64,000 nt of DNA from Novosphingobium sp. ZN18A2 (GTDB lineage: Bacteria > Pseudomonadota > Alphaproteobacteria > Sphingomonadales > Sphingomonadaceae): NCBI RefSeq assembly GCF_036784765.1, contig NZ_CP136651.1:1612001-1676000 (forward strand), read 5' to 3'. The position numbers were made by a program, and so were the translations under genes. This document shows, piece by piece, positions 39,801 to 46,705 of this stretch; within the stretch, counting starts at the first letter, position 1; the number at the start of each line of letters is the position of its first letter. The notes under the pieces are model-generated. The model was not told where the DNA came from, made no database searches, and saw only the letters and a list, made by a program, of their open reading frames with translations.

Positions 39801-39880
39801 CGATGAATCCGGGTATCATGGAGGCTGAAATGGCGCATGCTCTCGCCGCGGCAGAGGCTCACGCGGTGGTACACGCTTAA
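30818..39880 (+). CDS. Giant repetitive type I-secreted adhesin (BapA/LapA-like)
   Basis: 3020 residues from the ATG at 30818 (AGGGGATC upstream). Residues ~40-105 form a beta-rich retention-type module (ADNVVVLPEGASLDDLTVQG, VYVIHDGAVYVPQIVVDNVE), followed by PAAG at 112-115 fitting the LapG cleavage consensus. Next come VCBS-type cadherin-like domains (to ~785). Four 358-residue units then each contain two DUF5801-like domains ending ITD-DGD-AT. A unique segment and EF-hand-like loops (DYNHDGVAE, DTNGDAQLTSADK, DANSNGVVDSGEF) precede a long Ala/His-rich C-terminus that should carry the secretion signal. No GGxGxDxLx RTX nonapeptides are visible. The TolC, ABC and HlyD genes downstream are its likely exporter. 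Expected role: biofilm or surface attachment. Confidence 0.9.
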   Translation: MDFQEGRQSGSNGTNASADNTAAEHTAAASNAPAASNAVELVPNADNVVVLPEGASLDDLTVQGRDIVITLPDGQVYVIHDGAVYVPQIVVDNVEIPPLNLAALLTGNGPQPAAGAAQSSGGNFAEAAGPIQSAYGLGDLLPYTNLSFSEPQQREVLPYLADNNVPDVVIQDGSPASSNAVDNVSEAGLPADRLNGNVESPGSSAGDGSDSTTGTIFITSPDGIGSITINGVTVTGVAGQEIDTGTGSLVLGALENGQIGYTYTLYDNTSGDNASDVFSVVVTDTDGDKANATLTINIADDVPTAHADSGSAGEGATLNVNAASGVLSNDVLGADGAAPGGAVTGVVAGSDTSAAVTGGIDTAIAGSYGTLTLHADGSYSYASTANGVPAGGASDTFVYTITDGDGDTSTTTLTINLTDSGLAATGEDASVNEAALDGIGSNPSSNAETVSGTLVDNASGGSGALSYALVGSGTGSHGSITVNPDGTWSYTLTSPVDGTTLDNGTNTVDNVESFTYQVTDANGNTTTNTITIDVIDDVPTARADSDSVVEGGTTDGNVVSGVGTTSGLVDVLGADGAAPGGAVTGVVAGSDTSAAVTGGIDTAIAGSYGTLTLHADGSYSYASTANGVPAGGASDTFVYTITDGDGDTSTTTLTINLSDSGLAPDNQTVTVYEAALDTIVDPNDLAASAVTGSNPTLTTETVTGQLNANSAPTYVATSGTTAYGSYQVNADGTFTYTLTSPYTTTPSADNGAETEAGKDSFSYTAKDANGNTVSGTITVDIVDDVPSIDVTAGSDSGVVLTTHDALTVGAAFDTASSTANFGSVFGLTSTAGADGAATPSLSYAFTIDNAASGLTSHGDAITLYQLADGTVVGSTAGTAPASVSDASVVFSVSVASDGTVTLTQFQQIDHSAAADPSPTDAPFVDQTTVLADGHLSLTASSTITDSDGDSATDSASIDLGHNLVFADAGPSLSATAAGVGVTVDETTAGSPGGFGVSGISATSATAAITATSDFGADGPATSGSSVYGLTVNGTGTTALHTTVGDYAIHLDQTSSSTISGIYNDGASDHTAFTLTINADGTLTLTQFVALDHPVTTDPNDPLHLTDASGASLVDATLTITDYDGDTATTSVGIGQNVTFLDDGPSIDVTAGADSGVVLTTHDALTVGAAFDTAMSTANFGSVFGLTSTAGADGAATPSLSYAFTIDNAASGLTSHGDAITLYQLADGTVVGSTAGTAPASVSDASVVFSVSVAGDGTVTLTQFQQIDHSAAADPSPTDAPFADQTTVLADGHLSLTASSTITDSDGDSATDSASIDLGHNLVFADAGPSLSATAAGVGVTVDETTAGSPGGFGVSGISATSATAAITATSDFGADGPATSGSSVYGLTVNGTGTTALHTTVGDYAIHLDQTSSSTISGVYNDGASDHTAFTLTINADGTLTLTQFVALDHPVTTDPNDPLHLTDASGASLVDATLTITDYDGDTATTSVGIGQNVTFLDDGPSIDVTAGADSGVVLTTHDALTVGAAFDTAMSTANFGSVFGLTSTAGADGAATPSLSYAFTIDNAASGLTSHGDAITLYQLADGTVVGSTAGTAPASVSDASVVFSVSVAGDGTVTLTQFQQIDHSAAADPSPTDAPFADQTTVLADGHLSLTASSTITDSDGDSATDSASIDLGHNLVFADAGPSLSATAAGVGVTVDETTAGSPGGFGVSGISATSATAAITATSDFGADGPATSGSSVYGLTVNGTGTTALHTTVGDYAIHLDQTSSSTISGIYNDGASDHTAFTLTINADGTLTLTQFVALDHPVTTDPNDPLHLTDGSGASLVDATLTITDYDGDTATTSVGIGQNVTFLDDGPSIDVTAGADSGVVLTTHDALTVGAAFDTASSTANFGSVFGLTSTAGADGAATPSLSYAFTIDNAASGLTSHGDAITLYQLADGTVVGSTAGTAPASVSDASVVFSVSVAGDGTVTLTQFQQIDHSAAADPSPTDAPFADQTTVLADGHLSLTASSTITDSDGDSATDSASIDLGHNLVFADAGPSLSATAAGVGVTVDETTAGSPGGFGVSGISATSATAAITATSDFGADGPATSGSSVYGLTVNGTGTTALHTTVGDYAIHLDQTSSSTISGIYNDGASDHTAFTLTINADGTLTLTQFVALDHPVTTDPNDPLHLTDGSGASLVDATLTITDYDGDTATTSVGIGQNVTFLDDGSSAATADGVSLTNGSGGTNSAFLDADHTLSNNYGADGPGAVIFTAATITSLEGQNLTSGFAALEYALSADGTVLTASKSTDHSLVFTIALQPSGSPDQYVVTMAQPVDSTSTVNFNDGTYDFVGGNDPWAGFVPLGQDPNKPGGVALNDNSHDLLLTPFGTDGTSGDSINGTANSAGVSGGGGGQNIGTDEGIRLDFVVDLTGNPKGSPANYDGNVAQQDHVFDNHYQVNDVSVQFGSGSTNTTIGIEAFDANDSTDLVYHNGTQVNVTQVVISYDGENQLFSFDPAHLTQTLSVGSPGGLADRNYTVTWVESSPGSGVYSVEVTGVLDTSVRIATHGASAYEALEIQHISGDSFALTGFGAATISNDPVDFNVPISIQDGDGDIVPSGSLPIHLNATTTPIAMDLDHNGVQYLGLAAGVMFDYNHDGVAEHTAWVAGNDGILAHQGADGSLQIAFSSAGAGTDLQGLAATYDTNGDAQLTSADKAFGSFGVWQDANSNGVVDSGEFHTLAELGISSISLKSDGVTSVQAGGDVVVSGSSTFVMNGTAATLDDAAFATVAAERTAARTAELAAVSVAAAGFAGLAAAHAAMAMPVAAESSNVPVATLQLADIADHAVLPDVVSTTKAPVEHFEAQQAEQAPTPERHAMQDSSTLEPLHDLGTVADHANPLPAVQAAVGGADLHVSSLFGNAGDASLMQSILQAAHSNGANAQAEQQQAQGTMDLPAVREAMAEGTASHAVDAIVDHFAAGHSAPAITMPDGGAGDMLAHALAGSGHPAMNPGIMEAEMAHALAAAEAHAVVHA
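31151..31162 (+). other. Candidate LapG cleavage site (PAAG) in the adhesin
   Basis: Codes for PAAG at residues 112-115, just after the N-terminal module and close to the position of the TAAG cleavage site in Pseudomonas LapA (around residue 108). The known consensus is (T/A/P)AA(G/V). A LapG-type protease gene lies in the same locus. A weaker match, EAAG, is at 126-129. Confidence 0.6.
31812..32806 (+). repeat. Pair of ~275-bp direct repeats within the adhesin gene
   Basis: 31812-32086 and 32532-32806 are nearly identical (720 bp apart). They encode two copies of a VCBS-type domain segment (LGADGAAPGGAVTGVVAGSD to DGDGDTSTTTLTINL). Confidence 0.9.
33173..37468 (+). repeat. Four tandem 1074-bp repeats in the adhesin gene
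   Basis: Units start at 33173, 34247, 35321 and 36395 and are each exactly 1074 bp (358 codons). They differ at a handful of positions, such as Ser/Ala at the ninth codon, ASSTANF versus AMSTANF, SGI/SGV and DAS/DGS. Variants are shared in a mosaic way: units 1 and 4 share ASSTANF, units 2 and 3 share AMSTANF. Confidence 0.97.
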
Positions 39881-39909
39881 AAGATATTTTTTGCAGAAAG
39901 GGGATGGGG

Positions 39910-40614
39910 ATGTCCCAATATACGAAGATGATCGCATGGGCGGTCGGGTTGTCTTGCGGTCTGGTGCCGGCCCTGGCCATGGCCCAGGACGCGACCGACC
40001 TGATGAGCCTCGACAAGGGGGCCTTGAAAGGGGAAATCCAGAAGCGCTTCGACGGCGCCGTGGCCGCCACGAAGGACGATGCCGTCGTCAACGCGGATTC
40101 GGCGGCGTTCATGTGGGCCTCGCAGGCCAAGGCGCAGTGCGGGATCGCGCTGGGCTTCCTGCGGAGCGGGACGAAGGATCCGGTCAGCATCGGCAAGTGC
40201 GCCTATGCCTACGATCGCATGACGACGCCGGTCGTCGCGTCGGAAACGCCGCTGCCACCCCCGCCGCCGCCACCGCCGCCGTGCAAGCCGGGGCCGTATA
40301 TCGTGTTCTTCGACTGGGACAGCAGCGCGGTCACGCCCGAAGCGGCCGGTATCCTGGATACCGCCGTCACGTCGACCGCCGGTTGCGGCAGCAAGACCGT
40401 GAAGGTTGACGGCTATACCGACCGGTCCGGCAGCGATGCCTATAACCAGGGTCTTTCGCAGCGCCGCGCCGATGCGGTTCGCGATTACCTTTCCGGCCAC
40501 GGTGCAACGGCAACGATCGAGACGCACGCCTTTGGGGAATCCAACAACCGCGTGCCGACGGCAGACGGAGTTCGCGAACTCCAGAACCGCCGCGTAGAGA
40601 TCACGGTCGAGTAA
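39910..40614 (+). CDS. OmpA-family outer membrane protein
   Basis: 234 residues from ATG 39910 (AGGGG 6 nt upstream; ATG 39904 directly abuts it and is less likely). Signal peptide to LVPALAMAQ (~25). A helical N-terminal part and a nine-proline linker precede a C-terminal OmpA peptidoglycan-binding domain (IVFFDWDSSAVTPEAAGIL, KVDGYTDRSGSDAYNQGLSQ, RRADAVRDYL, NRRVEITVE). It probably links the envelope to peptidoglycan. It lies 30 bp after the adhesin and 18 bp before the TolC-like gene, the OmpA-in-bap-operon arrangement also known from some other adhesin loci. Confidence 0.9.
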   Translation: MSQYTKMIAWAVGLSCGLVPALAMAQDATDLMSLDKGALKGEIQKRFDGAVAATKDDAVVNADSAAFMWASQAKAQCGIALGFLRSGTKDPVSIGKCAYAYDRMTTPVVASETPLPPPPPPPPPCKPGPYIVFFDWDSSAVTPEAAGILDTAVTSTAGCGSKTVKVDGYTDRSGSDAYNQGLSQRRADAVRDYLSGHGATATIETHAFGESNNRVPTADGVRELQNRRVEITVE

Positions 40615-40632
40615 TCGGGAGGGGATGTCATC

Positions 40633-42030
40633 ATGTCTATCAGCAAGACTCTGGCGATGAGCCTGGCGATGGCCCTTGCCGGCACGGCAACATCGGCCAT
40701 CGCGCAATCCGCAGGCCCGGTTTCGATGAAGGATGCGATCGTTACGGCGGTCAATTCCAATCCGGAAATCGCGCAGGCGCAATACAACAAGGAAGCGATC
40801 CAGTTCGAACGCAAGCAGGCGCAGGGCCTCTATGCGCCGCGCGTCGATGTGGAGACGTCGGCGGGCTGGCGTAACCTCGACAACGCCACGCGCCGCAGTC
40901 TCGGCATTGCCGGACAGAACCTGTACCCGGTCAGCGCGGAAGCGCGGGCCGAATGGGTGGCGCTGGATTTCGGCCGCCGTCACGGTGAACTGCTGCGGCA
41001 GGCCGCCCGTGTTGACGGTGCGTCGCTTCGCGTGGTCGAACGTTCGGAATTCATCGCGCTGCAGGTGGCCCGCCAGTATCTTGACGTGTTGCTTCAGCAG
41101 CGCGTTGTCGCGGCGAGCCAGGACAACGTCTCGTTCCACCGCTCACTGGTGAGCGATCTTGGAGAAGGCGTGCGGCAGGGATCGATTTCGGTCGCGGACC
41201 AGCAGCAGGCGGAGGAACGCCTGCAGGCGGCCCTTGTCCGCCAGTCAGAGGCCGAACAGTCGCTTACCGAAGCCAAGATCAAGCTCCGCCGCCTGACCGG
41301 GCTGGATATCGATCAGGTGGTGATGCCGCCGACGCTGGCCGACGGCTTGCCCGGAACGCTTTCCGAAGCGGTTGGCCTGGCGCGGACCCAGAACCCCCTC
41401 GTGCGGGAGGCGGAAGCCGATGTCGATTCGGCCAATGCCCATGCGGACAGCGTTCGCGGTGACGGGTTTCCGAAGATCGGCGTCGATCTGTCGGGCCGCA
41501 TCGGTGACGACATTGACGGCTTCAAGGGCACCACGCGCGATGTGCAGGCGCGGGTGTTCATGCGCTGGAACATCTTCGACGGCGGTATCAACCGCGCCAA
41601 CTATCAGGAGATGGTCCGCCGCGCGAGCCAGGCCCGCTATCATCTGTACCAGGTCGCGCGTGAGGCCGAGGAAGACGTGCAGGTCGCTTGGACGTCTCTG
41701 AAGACGCACGGACGCGTGACGCAGCAACTGCAATCGCAGAGCCGCGTTTCGGACGACCTTCTGCTGTCCTATCGCAGCCAGTTCAACGTCGGCCGCCGGT
41801 CGCTGCTTGACGTGCTGGATGCGCAGAACACGCGTTACAGCGTTCAGGTGCGCCTTGAAACGTCGCGCTTTTCCGAAGTTTTCGCGCGCTATCAGGTGCT
41901 TGCGGCAACCAACCGGTTGCTGACCGCACTCGATGTGGCGCCGGGAGCGGGGGCAGGCGCGAACGAACGCGGACGCTTCAACTATGGGCCGCCGCGGCCC
42001 GCGGAAACGCAATACCGCACAATGCCTTGA
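40633..42030 (+). CDS. TolC-family outer membrane channel (type I secretion)
   Basis: 465 residues. Signal peptide to TSAIAQ (~25). Two repeated outer-membrane-efflux-protein halves with long coiled-coil helices (MKDAIVTAVNSNPEIAQAQY; RVSDDLLLSYRSQFNVGRRS; LDVLDAQNTRYSVQ). It is the LapE/TolC-type outer-membrane exit of the type I system, serving the adhesin two genes upstream. Confidence 0.93.
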   Translation: MSISKTLAMSLAMALAGTATSAIAQSAGPVSMKDAIVTAVNSNPEIAQAQYNKEAIQFERKQAQGLYAPRVDVETSAGWRNLDNATRRSLGIAGQNLYPVSAEARAEWVALDFGRRHGELLRQAARVDGASLRVVERSEFIALQVARQYLDVLLQQRVVAASQDNVSFHRSLVSDLGEGVRQGSISVADQQQAEERLQAALVRQSEAEQSLTEAKIKLRRLTGLDIDQVVMPPTLADGLPGTLSEAVGLARTQNPLVREAEADVDSANAHADSVRGDGFPKIGVDLSGRIGDDIDGFKGTTRDVQARVFMRWNIFDGGINRANYQEMVRRASQARYHLYQVAREAEEDVQVAWTSLKTHGRVTQQLQSQSRVSDDLLLSYRSQFNVGRRSLLDVLDAQNTRYSVQVRLETSRFSEVFARYQVLAATNRLLTALDVAPGAGAGANERGRFNYGPPRPAETQYRTMP

Positions 42031-42129
42031 GCTTGCACCGTGCATTGACCTGCACCGTGCCCTGACGGGTCGCATTCTAAGTCCGGCAACCGCAAAGGCG
42101 GGCCGGACACCAACTGGAAAGAACACGGC

Positions 42130-44262
42130 ATGGCCGAAGGGCCCGGAAACGATTTGCACACAGGCGATGCCCTCATCGACTGCATCGGCCAGGTTGCGGA
42201 GCGTTTCGGGGTAACCTTCGCGCCGGGGATGTTCGCGTCTTTGGCGCGCCATCCCGACGGGCGGTTGCCGCTGCACCAGGCAGAGCCCGCGCTGGAACTG
42301 CTGGGCCTCAATTGTGATGTGTCGCGCCGTGCCAGGCTGCCCTCGCGGCCGGAAAACTATCCGGCGATCGTTTCGCTTGGCGAAGCGGGCGCCGTGGTGG
42401 TCCACGAGGTCAAGGATGGCGAGGCGCTGGTTTGGCGGCCCGGTCCGGCAACAGCCCAGTGGGAAAAACTGTCCGATATCGCCGATGAATACGCTGGCTG
42501 GATGGCCACCGTTTTCGGCGATCCTTCGACCATGCGCGACGCGGGCGCGCCCTGGCAGCAGAGGGCGCAGAGCCACTGGTTCTGGAGCGAACTTTACAAG
42601 CTGCGGCGCGAATTCTGGCCGGTGCTGCTGGCTTCCGTCATCATCAATTTCCTGGCGCTGGCCTATCCGCTGTTTTCGATGAACGTCTATGACCGCGTGA
42701 TCCCGAACCGCGCGCAGGCGACGCTGTGGGTTCTTGCGGTCGGCGTTCTGATCGCCTTCGCGCTGGATTTTTCGCTGCGCCGGGCGCGCACCCGCGTGCT
42801 TGACCAGATCGGCCGCGATCTTGACCTGAAACTGTCCGAAAAGATCTATTCCAAAGTGCTTTCCGCGCCGCTTGCGGGACGCAAGGGGCATACCGGCAAC
42901 CTTGTTGCGCGCGTTTCGGAATTTTCGATCGTCCGCGATTTCTATGCATCGACCACGATCGTGCTGATCGTGGACATGGCCTTCCTTGTGCTGTTCATCG
43001 CGGTGATCAGCTATATCGCCGGCTGGCTGGCGCTGGTGCCGCTGGTCGCGGCGGCCTGCATGGGGATATTCGGGCTGCGCCTGCAACGCAAGGTCAGCCG
43101 CGTCGCGCTTGAGGCGCAGGCGGATTATGGCCTTCAGCAGACGCTGCTGGTGGAATCGATCTCCGGCATGGAAACGCTGAAAAGCCTGGCGGGCGAGGGC
43201 GTGATGCTGGGGCGCTGGCGCCGCATTTCCGAAGTCGGATCGCATTCGCAGCGCCGGCTGCGCGATATAAGCTCCGCCGCGATCGGGCTGGCATCCACAT
43301 TCCAGCAAGTTTGCAGCATCGGGCTGGTGGTTGGCGGTTATTACCTTTTCGCGGCCGGCCAGATCACCATGGGTTCGATCATCGCCATCGTGATGCTGGC
43401 GACCCGATCACTTTCACCCGCCGCGCAGTTCGCATTCTTGCTGACGCGCAGCCAGCAGGCGCGCAAGGTTCTGGATACCCTGCAGGAACTGTGGGCCGAG
43501 CAAGACGAGCGCAAGATGGGAAGCGCCTCGCTCACACCGTCCGTGCACAGCGCGAACGTGGTGACGGAAGGGCTGGCGTTCACGTATCCCGAAAGCTCCA
43601 CGCCGTCACTCAGCAACATCAACATCACCATCAATCCGGGCGACCGCATTGCCATCGTCGGCCGGGTTGCATCGGGCAAGTCCACGCTGGGCCGCGTGCT
43701 GTGCGGCCTTTACCAGCCGACAGACGGCGCGATGCGCATCGACGGGATCGACAGCCGCCAGTACCGCCCGCAGGACTTGCGTGAGGCGTTTCGCTTCGTC
43801 GGGCAGGACGCGGCGCTGTTCAGCGGATCGGTGAAAGACAACCTTGCCATCGGCGCGGGTATCGTCAGCGACGACCAGCTGCTGGAAGCGCTGAAAAAGG
43901 TGGGCGCGGACGAGTTCCTGTCACGCGATGAAAGCGGCTTCGATCGCGGTGTGGGCGAATCGGGAATCAGGTTGTCCGGCGGCCAGCGTTCGTTTCTTTC
44001 GCTTGCGCGGGCGATGGTCCGCCCGGCCAAGCTGCTGTTCCTCGACGAGCCGACAGGCGCGATGGACAGCCAGAGCGAGCAACTATTTGTCGAACGCCTG
44101 TCCCGTTCCATGACACCTGGCCAGACACTTCTTATCGCGACGCACAGACCGGCACTTTTTACCGTGTGCAACCGCCTGATCGTACTCGACAAGGGGCAGG
44201 TTGTGGCGGACGGTCCGCGGGATGAAATCATCTCGTCGGCAGGGGGAGGGCTGAAATCATGA
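42130..44262 (+). CDS. Type I secretion ABC transporter, permease/ATPase fusion (LapB/HlyB-like)
   Basis: 710 residues. Residues 1-~130 form a C39-peptidase-like domain without a recognisable catalytic triad, as in LapB/HlyB. A six-helix membrane domain (~145-430) and the ATPase domain follow: Walker A GRVASGKST, signature LSGGQ, Walker B LLFLDEP and H-loop ATHRP. The degenerate N-terminal domain suggests it exports a substrate without leader cleavage, consistent with the adhesin. About 100 bp separate it from the TolC-like gene; the end overlaps the next gene by 4 bp (ATGA). Confidence 0.94.
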   Translation: MAEGPGNDLHTGDALIDCIGQVAERFGVTFAPGMFASLARHPDGRLPLHQAEPALELLGLNCDVSRRARLPSRPENYPAIVSLGEAGAVVVHEVKDGEALVWRPGPATAQWEKLSDIADEYAGWMATVFGDPSTMRDAGAPWQQRAQSHWFWSELYKLRREFWPVLLASVIINFLALAYPLFSMNVYDRVIPNRAQATLWVLAVGVLIAFALDFSLRRARTRVLDQIGRDLDLKLSEKIYSKVLSAPLAGRKGHTGNLVARVSEFSIVRDFYASTTIVLIVDMAFLVLFIAVISYIAGWLALVPLVAAACMGIFGLRLQRKVSRVALEAQADYGLQQTLLVESISGMETLKSLAGEGVMLGRWRRISEVGSHSQRRLRDISSAAIGLASTFQQVCSIGLVVGGYYLFAAGQITMGSIIAIVMLATRSLSPAAQFAFLLTRSQQARKVLDTLQELWAEQDERKMGSASLTPSVHSANVVTEGLAFTYPESSTPSLSNINITINPGDRIAIVGRVASGKSTLGRVLCGLYQPTDGAMRIDGIDSRQYRPQDLREAFRFVGQDAALFSGSVKDNLAIGAGIVSDDQLLEALKKVGADEFLSRDESGFDRGVGESGIRLSGGQRSFLSLARAMVRPAKLLFLDEPTGAMDSQSEQLFVERLSRSMTPGQTLLIATHRPALFTVCNRLIVLDKGQVVADGPRDEIISSAGGGLKS

Positions 44263-45413
44263 ACGGAGCGCAAGACGTTCTCGATCTTGAATTGCCCTGG
44301 ACCATTCGTCCCGCGTCGCCGGCTTCGCCGCGCCGCCGTGCCGTGGTTATCGCGCTTTGTGCGGGCGCTGCGCTGGTTGCCGCGGCAGGCGCCGGCCTCG
44401 CCTATGGTGACCGCGCCGCAACCGCGCTCGGCCTGTCCGGAAATGCGGGTCCGGCGGTGCGCCTTTCGATGGACGACGTGCGCAACGTCGAACAGATGAC
44501 GGTTGACGACAAGTCGCAGATCCTTGTCGAGGGCGCGGAAGCCGAAACGCGCAACGCGGCCATTCCCGTATCGGGCCTGCCGCTGGAAAAGGCCGCCAGC
44601 CTTGTCATCCCCATGACCGACGGCCCGGCCTACACCACGGCGCTGCGCTGCCTGACGCAGGCGGTCTATTACGAAGCGGCGACCGAGCCGCTGGAAGGGC
44701 GGCGCGCGGTGGCGCAAGTCGTGCTCAACCGCGTTCGCCACCCGGCCTATCCGAACAGCGTTTGCGGCGTCGTCTATGAAGGATCGCAGCGCAGCACCGG
44801 TTGCCAGTTCAGCTTCACCTGCGACGGTTCGCTGCTGCGCAGGCCAATGCCCGGCCCCTGGCGCGCGGCAGAGGCCGTGGCCAAGGCGGCGCTGGGCGGA
44901 GCGGTCGATCAGGGCGTGGGCACGGCCACCAACTATCATGCCGATTATGTGCTGCCGCGCTGGGCATTCACTCTGGCGAAGATCGAACAGGTGGGCCGTC
45001 ATATCTTCTATCGCTTCAATGGCAGTTGGGGCAGGCGCGCGATGTTCGATGCCCGCTACAGCGGTAGCGAACATATCCCGCAGATCGATTATGCCGCGCT
45101 GCGCCAGCGTCTTTTCGCTTCGGCGGGCGGCATGGAAGAGGACAAGCAGCTTGTGCCGGGGCTGACGGTCACGCCCAAGGTGACGGACCGCCACGCCGAA
45201 AACGACGTGGGCGGAAGGCTTGACGTAACCAAGCAGTGGCGGCTTTCCATTCCCGATCCGGTGAACGCCAGCAGCCAGTATCGCTCCGCGATTGCGCAGG
45301 ACGCAGCCCCGGCCGAGCAGGCCAAGCCCGATACGCGCCTGGCGGGCATCCGCCAGCCCGCGCCCGCAATCCCCGGTGCCGCTTCCGGCGAAGGTCAGGT
45401 GGTGCAACAATGA
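44259..45413 (+). CDS. SleB-type cell wall hydrolase
   Basis: 384 residues. One N-terminal membrane helix (AVVIALCAGAALVAAAGAGL) and a Hydrolase_2/SleB domain at ~125-260: YYEAATEPLEGRRAVAQVVL carries the probable catalytic Glu, followed by NRVRHPAYPNSVCGVVYEG and CQFSFTCDG. The family cuts peptidoglycan glycan strands. It sits between the ABC exporter and the HlyD gene, with 4-bp overlaps on both sides, so it is made in step with the exporter. It probably opens the wall for the trans-periplasmic channel or adhesin; that role is inferred. Confidence 0.88.
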   Translation: MNGAQDVLDLELPWTIRPASPASPRRRAVVIALCAGAALVAAAGAGLAYGDRAATALGLSGNAGPAVRLSMDDVRNVEQMTVDDKSQILVEGAEAETRNAAIPVSGLPLEKAASLVIPMTDGPAYTTALRCLTQAVYYEAATEPLEGRRAVAQVVLNRVRHPAYPNSVCGVVYEGSQRSTGCQFSFTCDGSLLRRPMPGPWRAAEAVAKAALGGAVDQGVGTATNYHADYVLPRWAFTLAKIEQVGRHIFYRFNGSWGRRAMFDARYSGSEHIPQIDYAALRQRLFASAGGMEEDKQLVPGLTVTPKVTDRHAENDVGGRLDVTKQWRLSIPDPVNASSQYRSAIAQDAAPAEQAKPDTRLAGIRQPAPAIPGAASGEGQVVQQ

Positions 45414-46699
45414 GCGGACCTTTGGCGGCGCTGAAAGAGCGCACGGGTTACGGAAACTGGGACGCAAGCAGGCGGCTGATCGTCCTTTCCGCGATTGCCG
45501 TGACGCTTCTTGTCGTATGGGCCGGTTTCGCGCGAGTGGACGAAGTGACGCGCGGCATGGGCAAGGTCATCCCGTCCAGCAAGGCGCAGCTTGTCCAGGC
45601 GGCCAGTCCGGCAACGGTAACCTCTATCCTGGTGAAGCCCGGACAGATGGTGAAAAAGGGAGAGCTTCTGGTGAAGCTCGACGATTCCCAGTCCTCGTCC
45701 GCGCTTGGCCAGCTGGAGGCGGAGAACGAGCGTCTGTCCGCGCGCGCGGCCCGGCTTGAGGATGAAGGTACCGGCTCAAACAAGGATGATTGCGGCGTCG
45801 GCACCGCTTGTGCGGAAGAAGCGCGTCTTTCCGAAGTCCGGCGGCAGGCCGCGCAAAGCCGGCAGAACGCGCTTCAGGCGCAAGTGGAACAGCGGCAGCG
45901 CGATCTGAAGGAAGGGCAGGCGACCGTCGCGTCGCTGCAAACCAGCGTCCGCCTTGCGCAGGATCAGGTGAACATGCTCGCCCCGCTGGCCGCGAAGGGG
46001 ATCGTCCCGAAGACCGACCTGCTCGACGCGCAGCGCCAGCTGGTCGATGCGCAGGGGCGGCTGTCCGCCGCGCGCCAGGGCGTCGGCCGCGCACAGGCGG
46101 CGATCCGCGAGGCGCAGGCGCAGTTGCGGCAGGCAAAGTTCGATTTCCGGCAGGATGCGCTTAACGAACGCAGCGAGATCACCACGAAGATCGCGGTGAA
46201 CGAACAGACCATCAAGGGCGCCGAAGCGCGGCTGGAACGCAACGAGTTGCGCGCACCGGCAACCGGCTATGTCAACGATATGCAGGTCACAACCGTCGGC
46301 GGCTTTGTGAATGCGGGCGAAAAGCTGATGCAGATCGTCCCGATTGGCGAAAAGCTGCTGGTCGAAGCGCGCGTTGCGCCCAAGGACATTGCCTTCATCA
46401 AGGTCGGGGACCAGGCCAACGTGAAGATCACCGCCTATGATTTTTCGATTTACGGCGGGCTCAGCGGCAAGGTGCGCAACATCAGCGCGGACAGCATCTA
46501 TGACGAAGCCGAAAAGCAGGCCTATTACAGCGTGACGGTCGAAACCGACCGCGCCTATATCGAAAAGAACGGCAAGCGGCTTCCCATCATGCCGGGCATG
46601 ATCTGCGACGTTGAAATCGTGACTGGCAGCAAGACGGTGCTGACTTACCTGTTCAAGCCCGTCCTTCGCGCGTTCGACCAGGCTATGACCGAACGTTGA
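45410..46699 (+). CDS. HlyD-family periplasmic adaptor (LapC-like)
   Basis: 429 residues from the ATG at 45410, overlapping the hydrolase stop. A membrane helix (LIVLSAIAVTLLVVWAGFA, ~24-42) precedes the split biotinyl-lipoyl domain (ATVTSILVKPGQMVKKGELL; NELRAPATGYVNDMQV) around a long coiled coil (~95-265). A beta-barrel C-terminus ends IMPGMICDVEIVTG. It bridges the ABC exporter and the TolC-like channel. An unusual Cys-containing insert (DDCGVGTACAEE) lies near the start of the coiled coil. Confidence 0.94.
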   Translation: MSGPLAALKERTGYGNWDASRRLIVLSAIAVTLLVVWAGFARVDEVTRGMGKVIPSSKAQLVQAASPATVTSILVKPGQMVKKGELLVKLDDSQSSSALGQLEAENERLSARAARLEDEGTGSNKDDCGVGTACAEEARLSEVRRQAAQSRQNALQAQVEQRQRDLKEGQATVASLQTSVRLAQDQVNMLAPLAAKGIVPKTDLLDAQRQLVDAQGRLSAARQGVGRAQAAIREAQAQLRQAKFDFRQDALNERSEITTKIAVNEQTIKGAEARLERNELRAPATGYVNDMQVTTVGGFVNAGEKLMQIVPIGEKLLVEARVAPKDIAFIKVGDQANVKITAYDFSIYGGLSGKVRNISADSIYDEAEKQAYYSVTVETDRAYIEKNGKRLPIMPGMICDVEIVTGSKTVLTYLFKPVLRAFDQAMTER

Positions 46700-46705
46700 G
46701 TACGA

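Noticed and set aside
38348..39937. 529-residue minus-strand frame at the adhesin 3' end
   Set aside because: It overlaps the clearly coding adhesin; Arg/His-rich, no recognisable domain.
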